Both the position numbers and the translations under genes were made by a program. 64,000 bases of DNA. Source: Struthio camelus (lineage: Eukaryota; Chordata; Aves; Struthioniformes; Struthionidae). Below are positions 36,901-48,609 of the stretch, piece by piece (position 1 is the first letter of the stretch; the number at the start of each line of letters is the position of its first letter). The notes below the pieces were generated by a model. It did no database searches and was not told the DNA's origin. It saw only the letters and a program-made list of their open reading frames with translations. Where the stretch lies: the NCBI RefSeq assembly GCF_040807025.1, contig NC_090946.1, forward strand, positions 79,296,641 through 79,360,640, in the 5' to 3' direction.

Positions 36901-39699
36901 AGGGAAAATAGAAGGGCACAAGAAAAGAAGCCAATTCAACTGATTTTACCCAAAGGGACAAAAGAAGGTTTAGAAAGTCCTTTGCAAAATGTCACAGAGA
37001 AAAGCATTACCCTCCTATAGGGAAAAACATAACCATTAACAAATTAGGTGAGAGCAGAGCGAGACGTCTGGAATAGCTGCATTCCTAAATGTCTCGAAAC
37101 GGTCTGTCTTCACACACTTCATTTATTTTGGATAGCAGCGTTGTTCACACCAATCTGGGAGCAATGGAGACTGTTCAAACACCTGGGGATAAATGCGAGT
37201 ACTCTTTAATGTGAATGCACAAAAGCTAGTGGATCTGAGTGACATGATTCTGGTTTAGAAAACAGCCAGCATAAGAGCCTCCCCAGCACACGCCCATCTG
37301 GGCTCCTAATTTTCTTAAAAGCACTGCTGAATATAGTGTAGCAACTCTACCTGAGCCCTGTCAAACCTACTGAATGGAAAGAGATCTCAGCAGAGTAATT
37401 CTTGTATTAATGACTTGGGTGAATGCCCACGGAAGGGAGGCCAAAGTAATCAGACCACTCAATTATTTCTGACAAGTCACAGATAACTGGGCTTCAGAAA
37501 GAAAAGGCAAAACCAATACCTTCATAATGAAGGTACAGTGGCAAGTCAGCGACTCCCACAGCATGCAACCACCTTCCTCCCAAAATTATGTTACAATATT
37601 AAGGGATCCCGTAATTATGCTTATCTTGGATTATATGGGGAAAAATTAACTCGTATTCCACTTCTATACACCAAACGTAAAAATTAAGGTCTAACAGAGC
37701 TTGAAGTCCGCAGCCGTAATGCTACAACCTAATCAATGTTATGCTTAAGAACAACAGAAACTGCCAAGACAGCAAGGAATGCAAGTAGGGGTTTGCAGGA
37801 TCCAAAGGAGAAATGAGGCTGTAGCAAAAGTTATTTCAGGAGGACTGTCGCTTGCGTGGAGCAAGCACGGAAACGCAATGAGCTGCAGGAGCACGTGACC
37901 CCAGAAGTGGGCACGTATTCCTTCATTACCGCCAGGCCAACGACTTTTATTGACAGACTATGCGTGAAGGGCTAGAGTGACAGAAATATGACTGCATTCA
38001 AAGTTAATTATGTGCATTAAAGATAGGAGAAGACCAAGGCGGGGGCCGGGGGAGAGGAAACCAGAGCTTCTACCGATGTCTGCCAGCATTTTGGGGAGGT
38101 CTTGTTTCTCCTGAGGTCCTCATTGACTCAACTGCTCTGATTAGCTTGCAGTTAACTGGAGGAAGTGGTAACGAGAGATGACTGATCACCTAGCTGTGTG
38201 CCCTGCAGACTCATTCCAGTGTCAGTCATTAGATCCTGCTAATCATTCAGACAAAACAAAAGTGTTATGGGGATTTCAGTGACTGATCAGCACCCTTTCT
38301 TTGCTCGTAGTATTTGCATAATATTCGTCTCCCTTTGTCTATACACTAAACTAGTAAAACCACTTGTGCTGATGCAACTCGGCTGACATGCAACGACAGC
38401 TCAGTAAAGACGATAAAGAAATCACAATATATGCTTTGTTTCCCAGAGAGCTTGCCTTGAAGGTCCTAGAGCGTACCAACATCATTGCTCATGTCTTTAA
38501 CATTACTGTGACCCCTGCAAACTAAATTAAGAGGTCTGTAAGCACCTGCCACATGCACACCTCTCCGCTTTTCTGTGCAAACATGCATGAGTGCTATTAC
38601 TACATTGCTTTTTCCAGATAAGACTTAAAGGATCAGTATTTAATTGCAGCTGTAAGTTCAAAGTATGAGAGACGGTGTTTGTATTAGAGCAATTTGTCAC
38701 AAAACTTGGAAGGAAACGTCGGCGGTCAGATGATCCATTGCACACTCACCTCATTTAAATGCAGTTCAATTTAGACAGACCGCTTGGCACAAAACTTAGA
38801 AAGATGACTTAACAAAAAGCATGGAAGGCTTCTTCCAAAACCAGGTGTTGATTATGTTTGTGCGCAACATTCACGGAGGAGCTGTCCAAGAAAGCCCGTA
38901 GCCATTAATTGTGAGGTAGCAATTAAGGTGTCAGCCAACGTTTAAAGCTCTTTTTTTCTGGCCCTGTTTTAAAGGCAACACATAACAAAAAATAAAAATA
39001 GACTGCTGTGCTCTTCCGCACAACCTAGTCCAATGCTGAACTTTTAAGAGCGTGACTGGGCCAGGACAAGTCGGGCGCTACATAAACCGCATACAGAAGG
39101 CCTTCATTTAGTCAGTTTGTTGCTTTTTGCAAACAGGAAACAGTAAATGAAGTTAACTGTGAAAGTCTGAAAGTCACCACTCAGCCTTGCGGTAGAGACA
39201 GATGGCTTTCACTTATATTGCTTCATCTGGCGTTCAGTGGAGCGTCTGGCAATCCTTTCTGGGCCTGGTCCTCAGCAATTCTCTGACATTGGGGCAGTTA
39301 GTACCCTTCATTCCATGTAATACTTCTGTGGGAGCCAGAAGATATGGCTCTTTTCTAGCCAGTTTACCACTTTTTCATTCAATGGAAATAGCTTGCTTTA
39401 TTGTTCTAGGACTCAACACATGCTGAAGATCGACCTCACGCTGGTATCTACCAGCAAACATGGAAAACACATACATTCGCTAACAAAAGCTGAGAGTAAA
39501 TTAATGTTTGCAAAGCGTCCCAAGATCCCCCGTTATTGACATTTTCAGCGAGTGGGAGAGCCCCAGTTCAACTGGGACAAAGCCTGGCCGCGTGACCCGG
39601 GCTGCATCGTCAACGTGGGGATGGGCACACAGCACAAAGTGGGAAATGGGGAGCACCGCCCTCGTCCCCATCACCCAATAAACCTACGTTATGAAGCCA

Positions 39700-39860
39700 G
39701 GAATACTAAACCAGATTCCGACCCCCGTCCAATTTCAAATCACAGTAACCTCACTAGTGTAGGAGGATCACTCCTGATTTACACGGAGGCATGTCAGAAC
39801 CAAATATCAAATCTCATGGACCCGACTCTCTTCTTATTTACACCAGGATAACTTAACGGT
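39700..39860. repeat. Possible ancient interspersed repeat remnant
   Basis: Contains ACTCCTGATTTACAC and a second similar block, CTTATTTACACCAGGATAACTT, about 55 bp later. These resemble a widespread old amniote repeat with TTTACACC-type motifs that I recall from sauropsid genomes. The family name is uncertain; a repeat-library search is needed to confirm it. Confidence 0.35.
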
Positions 39861-42678
39861 GATAATTACTCATAGTTAATGAATTACTCACTATTACTCA
39901 ATTAATAGTCACGGTAGTTTATTTCCTTCCCTGGCAATAAATCCAAAATCTGCTGACACTGACAAGCATCACATGTAGGATGGACTGTTATGGAACGGGT
40001 AGGTGTGAGAGGGTGAGACATCCATGGTGACACTTGTCGGGGACTGAAGGCACTCTGCCATCCACCTCTGAGCTGCTCCGGCTGTATCTGCTGTTGATAC
40101 AAAACGTAGAGCAATGGAGTAATTGGAAGATGCTGCATTTGGAGGTAACTTGGTCACACTGTGTTCCTCTTTCCTTGGAGCGCAATCCTGCTCTCAGTTG
40201 CTCTTCTGTCTCCTCCAGAGGCATGGCTTTAATACCAGCAGGGCACCAGGAGACGCAAGCGCCGCCTGGGACAAGCTACACTCTGCAGAGACAATTACAG
40301 CTATAAAAACTTTGCATAAAGCTCAGGAGAGCAGAAAGCAGAGCATTGTCAGTCACGGGCTCTTAATTCCCAAACTGGCTCCTGAAAAAAGAGAAGAGAA
40401 AGCCAGACAAGATTAACCAACTTCAAAGCAAGCAGCAAGCCATTTATGGGGTGCTAGAATAGAAGACCGCTGTTGAGAGTATTAATGAGTACAGTAGGCA
40501 GAGTTTCCTTATGGATTTGCTCCTTGTCCCTTCCAGGTTTTGGAAGTCTCTTGTGATTAGTACCATCCCAGAACTAGATTACAGCAGATACCAGATAATG
40601 CAGGAACGTGTACTGCTAGAAATAGCTAAGAGGCTGATACAGGAACGTTAGGAGCAGCTCTGTGGAATAGCCTTCTGCAATTAGCTATCCAAGGAAGGAG
40701 ACTGATTTTGAACACTTCTTAGAAGAACGCACAAAGCTCCTATTGTCATTCTAATCGTCAACTTTCCCAAGTAAAATTAACCAGTTTGCTAATTAAGAAC
40801 TCATGACAATTCATCGCTAGAGTAACTAGGCACGTCGGATCATTCATCAGCCCTGTAACTGGCTCGCGCCGTTTGGGGCTGTGCGTAACTGCGAGCTCCA
40901 GCACGCAGCCAGCGTGCTCCGAGCAGACCGTCGCTGCTCGTGAGTCACCTCGGCCCGCTCGCCAGGCTGCTGAGGCTTCCCCAAGAAAAGAGAAAGGCGG
41001 CACCTTGAGCCGGAAAGTGTATTTTTTAAACTAAGACAGGGAAAATAGTTGCCCTTTCTAATATTATTTGACCTGGACGATCAGAAATGGACTAGATAAC
41101 AAGTCTCACGAGTCTCAAGCTATACATTTTAAATTAACATCTGCCCAATGCATGACAGAGGTCAGAGCGTCCTGCTGACGGCAGCAGCTTGCTATCTCGT
41201 AGCAGAGAGAGGATGATGCCTCTGATGATTTCAGCCGAGAGAAGCAGGCAGAGAGGAGCAGACAAGCCCTAACGACACGCTGATGCATGCCATCTCTCAA
41301 GCAGCATCCAGAAGACCTGTCCGCTGAATCAAATTAAGCCTGAAGTGTTTAATTACCTAGACAATGCAATCTTAAATCCCTCTGAGAATGTTATAGTCTT
41401 TCACTTATTTTCCTTTCATCTCACCCTTGCAACAGGTAAATGATTTTAAACACACTTGACAGAGAAGGCACCAGCAAACTACCCAACTTGCCCAAAATCA
41501 CGCAGGGTCTGCGGCGGGTGTTACGGCCTGCTGTTAGTGCGACAGAGCAGCGCTCTGCCCTTCGGACCGGCCTCCTCCTGCGGATCAGGGACGTACAGCG
41601 TGCCACGCGGCAGCTACCAGCCCCGCTCACCGTGGTCCTGCGAGCCACCCCTCAGTCTACGGCACCGTTGCGTGGATGGGACGAACAGCAGCTGGCAGGC
41701 AAAAGCCACGCCGGACGAGCTGAGCAGGACTCGTGCTCGGTTTTTTTCACTTCCGCTGCAGACCACGCTGTTCATCCGCCGGACAGCGACGCTTCCCAGA
41801 CTTCAGGAAGAGGCCAGGGCTTCACGAGGCGAATGCTGGCAAACACGACTGAGCAAGTAGGGCGGTTTTGAGACGCACACGTTTGATGCTGAGCTCACTG
41901 GAAGCCCCAGGATGAATTCTTCCTATCAGTGCTGTGAATCACATACAAAGCAATGCTCCACATAATGTTAATATACTCCTGTTGTGGGCAGTGCTATCGG
42001 AGGGGATGATCCGGCAGTCTTTCCTTGTGCGGTCTTTCCATGCTCTCAGCCCAGACCCTCGGTGTGAAGTGCCCACACCAGATTTGCAGGCTGCCCTTAT
42101 CCAGGGCAAGAAACTATAGCGGTATCAAGAGACTTGTATTTTGCATTCACCTCTCCGTGGCCTTTCTGTCACTTCAAAGGTCGTATTTGACTTCTCTATC
42201 TCAGTTCCGCAAAACGCAGGCAGCAGATCAGGGCCCAGGAGCTTCAGGGTGAACGTATCCCACCTAAGAGGCTGCTTATACACGGCTGGTGTTAGCCCTG
42301 CATTAAAGGGTTAATTAGACCAAGGAAACTTACACTACTATAGCTGCAATCATACAGGTAGGGCAGCACAAGGGGAACAGCAAGCCCTAGAAATACCATG
42401 AAACCAGCCCAGCAGGCTGCGCTCAGCAGGGATGGATGCTCGTAAGCCACGTGCGCTCAGCCTCAGATCTAACAGATGCAGATCTGACCCTTTGCACCTC
42501 TGGGACTCGCTGCAGGGGGCTGGAAGCAGCAAGAAGAGCCTGGCAGCACCTCTCAAACACTTGCTGCATGCACGGACTCTGATATCTTCTTCCAAAGGAT
42601 TTCACCAGCTCGGCCAGCTGTTTGCAAGCAGATCTCACACCAAAAGGCAAAGACCTCCCTAGCAGAGCATCAGGTTTA

Positions 42679-42707
42679 TTTAACATAGCAGCCAGCGCTA
42701 TGTTAAA
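42679..42707. repeat. Perfect 11-bp inverted repeat, 7-nt loop
   Basis: TTTAACATAGC (42679-42689) and GCTATGTTAAA (42697-42707) are perfect inverted copies separated by AGCCAGC. It lies about 1.3 kb upstream of the TBPL2 start. It is too short and isolated to call a microRNA precursor. Confidence 0.85.
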
Positions 42708-43779
42708 CACCAGCCAAGCCAGGGAAAAGGATGTCTCCCCACCTGAGCTTTCACAGAAACCTGTCGCCCACTGTGCAGCAACAGGACAAGGAGAGAAGGA
42801 ACAAGTCAGACAGCAAATGCTGGCATGAAGTCAAGAGGTGCCCAAGTGGGACGTCGGCAGTGCGGGACTCCCAGAGCATCACTTAGCGCTGCCAGACACA
42901 ACATGGAAATCCGTCCCGGGAACGCGGCGGAGGGTTTGCATTGCTCCGCCTCGCACCGGCTGAGCCGCTCGCGCTCTCAGCACAGGAGTCTTTCTGAAAA
43001 GGGAATGGGGTGCATCGCACCGAGAGCCAGCCTTAACACGGGGTGGGCGGAAGCGGATAGATACCAACGGGGAAAACAACTGCAAGGCAAGGACAGCGGC
43101 GATGATAAGGCGTACTCGCTTCCTCCCCCCTCAGCGGTGCTTCTCAGCCCAGCTGAGAACAGGTCATTTCATTACAGTGCTGGGAGTCTGGAGCTCTTAA
43201 TCTTGGACTGAGCTTGTTAAAGGGAGGCCATCTCTTCTGGCAGGGCCAGGTGTGACTTCCAGCACTTAATGAGGCAGGTGGGAGAAACTAAGGGCATGTT
43301 ACACTCGCTCCGGCGAGAGGTAAAGCTCCGTCTTTGCCCCGTCTAAGTTGCAGCCTTGACTCCATTTCATCTTCAGTGCCGCAGAGGTGAGAGGGGTCAG
43401 CGGAGGGAAGGGGAGCTGGCGGGCAGGCTGCGTTCGTAGGCTCGCCTACGGCGCGAGAGACGGCCCTGCCTTCCCTAGTGCTTCCCCGAGATCAAGCAAG
43501 CCACCGCGGGCAACCCGACCAAAGGCAGGTTGAAGGTGTCCAGCTCAAAGGCTGTTTGAGAGGGGTAAAAATCACGGCAATGAGGCACGGCGCTGGCCCC
43601 GACGTTGCTCCGTCCCCCAACACGCCAACGCCTTGCGGTGTGCTTTAAAATCGGCTGTGAATTCAGTTCTGCTTCACATGTGCAAAGCGAAGCGTTCAGG
43701 CTGGGTTCTACCGCGATAAAAAAACAAGCGCCAGAACAGCGCTGCTGGGAGAAACACCCAGTATGGGCTTCCTCGGGAG

Positions 43780-43973
43780 CCCCCTCTTCCCAAAAACTCT
43801 CCCACCTGCGCCCGGCCCAAGCCTCGCCTCCGCTCCCGGCCGGGGGGAACCCCGGCCCGGGACGAGCTGCACCTGCCCCAGCGCCAGCGCCGGGGGGGGC
43901 GCAGCCGGGTGCGGAGCCGCCCCCCCCTCCCTAAAAGCCGGCGGTGGCGGGTGGCGTGGTGGCTCCTGCGCCC
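43780..43973 (+). promoter_or_regulatory. TBPL2: TBPL2 promoter / 5' UTR CpG island
   Basis: GC- and CpG-rich sequence directly upstream of the TBPL2 start codon, continuing to about 44060. Two CACCTG E-boxes occur (43803-43808 and 43870-43875). No TATA box was recognised. In known vertebrates TBPL2 is expressed mainly in oocytes and germ cells, where E-box factors such as FIGLA act, but a link here is only an inference. The transcription start is not determinable. Confidence 0.55.
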
Positions 43974-44024
43974 ATGGACGGCGCGTCCCCGCTGGAGCGG
44001 TACCTGGAGCGCTGCGCCGGGCAG
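43974..44024 (+). CDS. TBPL2: TBPL2 exon 1 (residues 1-17)
   Basis: Encodes MDGASPLERYLERCAGQ, the counterpart of the human LELYLDQCAAQ segment. An in-frame TAA at 43932-43934 with no ATG between makes 43974 the first possible start; G at +4 favours it. The donor is GGGCAG|GTAGGG (phase 0). The longer human N-terminal extension is absent here. Confidence 0.9.
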
Positions 44025-44064
44025 GTAGGGAGCGGGAAGGGGAAAAATAAAGTGAGGGGAAAGG

Positions 44065-44068
44065 AAAA
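44065..44068 (-). terminator. Pol III terminator of the tRNA-Gly gene
   Basis: An AAAA on the plus strand reads TTTT on the minus strand, 10 nt after the 3' end of the tRNA. It is a minimal four-T Pol III stop, with a second T run (TTTTT) at about 44043-44047 as a possible backup. Confidence 0.8.
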
Positions 44069-44077
44069 CACGGAGCT

Positions 44078-44149
44078 TGCGTTGGCCGGGAATCGAACCC
44101 GGGTCAACTGCTTGGAAGGCAGCTATGCTCACCACTATACCACCAACGC
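44078..44149 (-). tRNA. tRNA-Gly (anticodon TCC)
   Basis: A 72-nt tRNA gene on the minus strand. The acceptor stem GCGTTGG pairs with CCAACGC, followed by discriminator A at 44078. The anticodon arm has loop CTTCCAA (44118-44112) with anticodon TCC at 44116-44114. The A box is TGGTATAGTGG and the B box GGTTCGATTCC, both intact, and there is no intron. It looks functional and reads glycine GGA codons (GGG by wobble). It lies in TBPL2 intron 1, 53 bp after the exon 1 donor, opposite to TBPL2. CCA is not encoded, as expected in eukaryotes. Confidence 0.97.
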
Positions 44150-47034
44150 ACCGCCGGGTTCGGCTTTCTGCCTGCGCCTCAAGTGCAGCGCTGCTCGCCC
44201 CGCCTGACCTGTGTGCTGGGGTATTCTGGCTCCGGGGGAGGGGAGCAACTCTTTCCAAAATATATTTTTCCCCCCCTCCCCATTTAAAAGGCCCTGCCTG
44301 GTCTTAGGTGGCTCCCTGGTGGAGGGGCTGCAGCCAGACCTTGTGCCCACCCTGTAGCACAGTGCTTTCCTTGCATGCCCTTCTGCTTTTTACTGACATG
44401 GTGCATCCTGCTTTGAGGTGTTTTTCAGCTCAGGAAAAGGGTTTAGCTAGGCTCTGTAAATCCACAGACCTCCTTGTAGCAGAGGGCAGCAGCCCTCTGA
44501 CTACGATGCTGTAGGATGTCTAATGCGGTGACTTACAACCCAGGTTTTGCAAGCACTACTGAAGTTTGCATTTCAGGCTTGCTGGGTTACTACTTGCAGC
44601 ACATGTGTGGGGTATCAGTTTGGGGGGGGGGAGAGAAACCCAGTCTGTTGCTTAAAGCAGCTGGCTTTGGTTTATGTGTACCTGGGTTGCCTGGAGTCCT
44701 GCGATGGGAGTGAAAATGGCTGTTTCCCTCAAACTGCCCCAACTTGGTGAGCTCAGACAGGCTCTCTGTCTGAGACCTCCTTTATGGAGCTGCTGGGAGA
44801 TCCCCAAAGCTGTGCAGCTGATGGGGCCTTCAGTGAAGTTAATTAACCTGGAGGCTGTAGTAATAACCCTTGGCAGGCAGCCCAATATAAACATGGTCTT
44901 GTGCCCCCTTCCACAGCCTCTGAGCATCTGTCTAACAAGAAACCAATCTTCCACAGCGCTTAACCCTATAAGGTTTTTTCTAAAGCTGTTATCTGGAAAC
45001 CTGATGAGAAAGAGAGACAGAAAACAAATCTTCATCTACTTTATGTAGTTTACTTTCTGTTGCTTTTTTTTTTGTTTTTTTTTCCAGCTGTTTAAGGCTT
45101 GTGGCTTCATATACACCACTCTTCATCAACTTCTCTCCTCAAGTTATGCCACAAACTCTGCTTTACCTCTGTTTCTTGACTGTTACAGTACTTACGTTCT
45201 CTGATGCCCTTGAGTACGCCTCTTAGCAGCCTCTCAGCAATGAGATGGTTTTGTTTTTTTTTTATTGTACTGTCTTCTGCACGTCACTGGGTTTGCAGAA
45301 AAATTGCTAGTCAGCTCCTCTGCAACTAAATCTTAGCGTATTGGAGGACTTGCAGAGACTGTGCTTTCCTTCCCCTGTTGCGAACATGGAAAAATTAAAT
45401 AAAAATATTGTTTAAAAATATCTCTAAACTAGATGTATTTTTGCTGTTCCATAGCATATTGTCTCGTTGTATGTAACTGTTTATTGCTTTAAAATACACT
45501 TGTATCTGACTTGCTGATTCTGAGTGCTCTTGGGCCCTGTTTTCCAGAGACTAAAGGGGTTAAGGAGTGTCCAGATTTAGTCAGGATCAGTCCATCTCAA
45601 GTGATCTTTCATGGAGCTCTGTACCTAGAAGAAACAGCTTTGAGTCTAGGTACCCATGAAGCTTTTGTAATGAGACCTGATTGCATCTGCATTCAAGTCA
45701 GTAAAGGCTCTCTGAGCAGGTTTTGTCACTCAAGAATTTTCCAAGTGTCGGCAGAAAAATCTGCTGCCCCGTAAGAGGGAGCAGAGCTCTCCTCGTGTGC
45801 AGAGCACGCGTGGTTGCACTGCTAAGTGCACTGGTTGGCGCAGAACCCCCAGCAACGCTGGCTGCGAAGCGCCGATCTGGAAACTCTGCTCCCCCCGGAG
45901 ATCAGGCAGGTACTGTCGGCTCAAGGGCCTCTGTCTTGTGCTCTGCTCCCAGCTCCACGTGTGCTTGGATTTCCAAGTCTTTCTGGCTTTCAATCCTAAA
46001 AATACACAAGACCGTTTGTATGGATCATCTAGTCCAGGCTGATACCTGCTGTGGGTAGCTGCTGAGATAGCCTTCTCGGAATAAGCTTTCCACTAATGAG
46101 AGCCTTGTAGCCAGACGAATAAGGGAGTACCTCCTTTCTTCAGCACTCGCCTCCTCAGTATTCCAGTGCCTTTTCAATGTTTAAAAAAAAAAAAAAAAAG
46201 ATGATGTTGATAGAGGAGGACATTAGCATGCAAGAATTTGCTTGCAGTTACGTTGCATGCCTTAATCACTTGATCTGGGAAAGGACACTGGCTTTGCAAG
46301 CGGTGGCTTGCTTAAATTAGTCTGGTAACCACCAGCAACTGGGTGCTTAAGTTGCTCAGGATTCTGTGAACTGCTGCCCTCTGTTGCACAAATCTAATGT
46401 AACACTGATACTGTCCCCTGTGAGCAGGAGGAGGAAATCATAATATGCTGAATGAGGGTTAGAGCCAGCCAGAAAATGCCAGCTGTCTTCCACAGAAAAA
46501 ACTCATGAGCAATTATGTCGCTTATAACTGAGGCGCAACAAAGGCTGTGAAGGGCAAAATGCCAACATTGTTCCTCCAGCCACCGATGATTGTCTATAAT
46601 ATTTCTCAATTTGTAGTGTGATTGGAGTGGTCCCGACTGCCTGTGAAACGTAGTGGGAGCGTGCACATCTCTGCTGTAGGAAGGCCACTGTTTCTTGCAT
46701 CTCTTCATACCTTCTATCTTTGACTCTCTAGTAGGGGTGGAGCTACTGGGTTTGGGCCATCACCTGCAACTTGTGGGCTGCTGTTTTGTTTGCTAGTTTG
46801 ACCCTTGAGCTATAAAAATAAAATTTTGCTGGGGGGAAATATCTCCCTTTTTTTTATGGCAATAGACAGTTGGGCAACACCTTTGAAACTATTCTTTGCT
46901 CTAATGTGTGTGTGTGTGGGGGGGGGAATATTGAAACTTCCTCATTGAATAGAAGATGTATTTTTTATTCGGTCTCCCAGTTGAATTATATGTTTTAATA
47001 CAAAAACCTTAATGATGCTTCTTCTTAATTCAAG

Positions 47035-47441
47035 GATGACCTCTCAACTAGTCCTCAGCTGTTTACTCCCATGAGCCCTTATGACGTAGACCTTCCAATT
47101 CAGACAACTCCAGACGCATCATTCGGTGCTCAATTTAATCAGCCCAAAGAGCTTCCTCCAGACTTCTCTTCTGTGGATCTCAGCTTTCTTCCAGATATTA
47201 GCCAAGATGACAGAGAACAAAATCCATCTGAAGATGGTCATGAAATGCAAAAAGAGCTTGATGGGTCAGTATCAAGAAATGAGGACAGTGGTATCCTCAT
47301 GGATGAAAGCAATCTGTCATATACAGATGCAACCCAGCCATCCTCTGAAACACCTGGTGTCTGTCCTCCTCTGACACCAATGACGCCTATGACCCCAGTG
47401 ACACCTGCATCAGAAAGCTCTGGCATAGTTCCTCAGTTACA
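47035..47441 (+). CDS. TBPL2: TBPL2 exon 2 (residues 18-153)
   Basis: Acceptor TTCAAG|GATGAC and donor TTACA|GTAAGT; phase 0 in, phase 2 out. It encodes the activation-type N-terminal region: DDLSTSPQLFTPMSPYDV, the conserved FSSVDLSFLPDI block, a Ser/Asp/Glu-rich middle and LTPMTPMTPVTPASESSG. The latter resembles the stretch just before the core in TBP and leads into GIVPQLQ. This is the fast-evolving part of the family. Confidence 0.95.
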
Positions 47442-48521
47442 GTAAGTAAATTTGTGCAACATATGTAATGGTTTTGGGGACAGTACCATGTTTGCTGAAG
47501 CCTAATCTCCTTGAGGACTAGGTGTGTTTTGCTTGAAGAGCATGGTAGTACCCTGACTTTTCACTTATTGGAGAATGTGGCAAGTATGGGTTGGTCTTTT
47601 GAGGCGGGGGGGGGGGGGGGGGGAACACCCAAAAAACTGTGTGAGGGTGAGGTTTGTTTTTTCTTTGAGAGGTGGAACAAATGAATAGACAATACAGGAA
47701 GACAACTGGATATTATGCTGATGAATGCAATATAAAAAGAGAAACAGCGTAGAACCATACACAGCCTAGAAAAATAGGGAAGAGGGGACTTGATTAAACA
47801 CACCGGTTGAGCGAGTATCTGCAATGCCTCTGGCTCCCGAAGGGAAATATATCATCTGGGAGACAGGAGATGAAGAATGTCCATGGGAGAACTGTCTGAT
47901 AGAAATGATTTACTGTGTAGTATATATTCCTAGTTACTGCAATTTTCAGAACAAAAAGATCAAAAAGAAAACCCCGCTTGAAAAGGAGGCCTTTTTCCAG
48001 TAAGGAGAATTTCAGAGTGACGCCACACGTCTAAAGATGTGAATCTGCTCCTCTCTGAGAGCAGAAATGCAGCCTTAACTGAGCAAGGGAGAGGGACAAG
48101 AAAAGAGGCATTGTTACAGGGTCCTGTCTACATGAGAGCAACCGTGGAGTAGTTTATATTTGTAGAGGATAAGATACCCTTATCTACCTTAAGAGTGCTG
48201 CAGTGACTCTGTAAACTTAGTGCAATTTAAAGCTGTAAAAGGCTTCACTGATGTATTTATTGGAAGATACGCAGGCTTAGTATGCAGGGACTAATAATTT
48301 GAAACGCTGTTATATCCTCTGCCGTGAGAAACCTTAATTTTGGTATTGAATTACTTAAGCTTTGCCAAAAGTAGCTTAGTGTTGGAGTAGGAAAGAGGCA
48401 GGCAGGAAATTATTTGATGGCAACTAATTGGACTGTGACTTCACACTAAGCTAATAATGTTGGGCTTTGGCTCTGTAATGGCTTGCTTTTGCAATAAGAA
48501 AATTCCTCTCTTGTTCCTCAG
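47442..48521 (+). other. TBPL2: TBPL2 intron 2
   Basis: A 1080-bp intron. It contains a pure run of 18 G (47606-47623), 165 nt after the splice donor. No other feature was recognised. Confidence 0.9.
47606..47623. repeat. Poly(G) run, 18 nt
   Basis: An uninterrupted G18 in TBPL2 intron 2. It can fold as a G-quadruplex in the nascent transcript; its length is probably variable and may be mis-sequenced. Confidence 0.85.
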
Positions 48522-48609
48522 GAACATAGTGTCGACTGTAAACTTGGCTTGTAAACTAGATCTGAAGAACATAGCTCTGCAGGCCAGAAATGCAGAGTAC
48601 AACCCAAAG
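48522..48609 (+). CDS. TBPL2: TBPL2 exon 3 (residues 153-182)
   Basis: Acceptor TTCCTCAG|GAACAT and donor CCAAAG|GTAAAC. Encodes [20 protein letters not shown] followed by ARNAEYNPK, the first strand and helix of core repeat 1, almost the same as vertebrate TBP. Phase 2 in, 0 out. Confidence 0.96.

Larger units (their letters stand above)
33913..43779. other. Intergenic region between KTN1 and TBPL2
   Basis: About 10 kb with no convincing exon on either strand. Open frames of up to 143 codons near 41440-41870 and 42825-43211 overlap others in different frames and resemble no family I know. One possible ancient interspersed repeat (39700-39860) and a hairpin (42679-42707) are given separately. 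Enhancers or an unannotated non-coding RNA cannot be excluded from sequence alone. Confidence 0.65.
44025..47034 (+). other. TBPL2: TBPL2 intron 1
   Basis: A 3.0-kb intron holding the antisense tRNA-Gly gene at its 5' end. It also has a G10 run near 44622-44631, T-rich tracts near 45066-45087 and 45247-45263, and an A18 run near 46182-46199. A stretch around 46015-46035 (GGATCATCTAGTCCAG) recalls reverse-oriented CR1 but is too short to call. Confidence 0.85.

Noticed and set aside
41440-41871. 143- and 134-codon overlapping plus-strand frames
   Set aside because: Two different frames are open over the same GC-rich sequence, neither with recognisable domains nor flanking splice sites of a gene.
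43944-43973. N-terminal extension of TBPL2 (VAGGVVAPAP)
   Set aside because: The first codon is GTG, not ATG, and an in-frame TAA at 43932 closes the frame. ATG at 43974 is the first usable start.
43674-44258. 194-codon minus-strand open frame containing GGIVVSIAAFQAVDPGSIPG
   Set aside because: That peptide is the translation of the tRNA-Gly gene; the rest is the CpG island of TBPL2.
46010-46110. GGATCATCTAGTCCAG-containing stretch as a reverse CR1 fragment
   Set aside because: Only one short CR1-like word; the flanking sequence does not follow the CR1 3' end. Similar short words near 9701, 41089 and 50241 were dismissed for the same reason.
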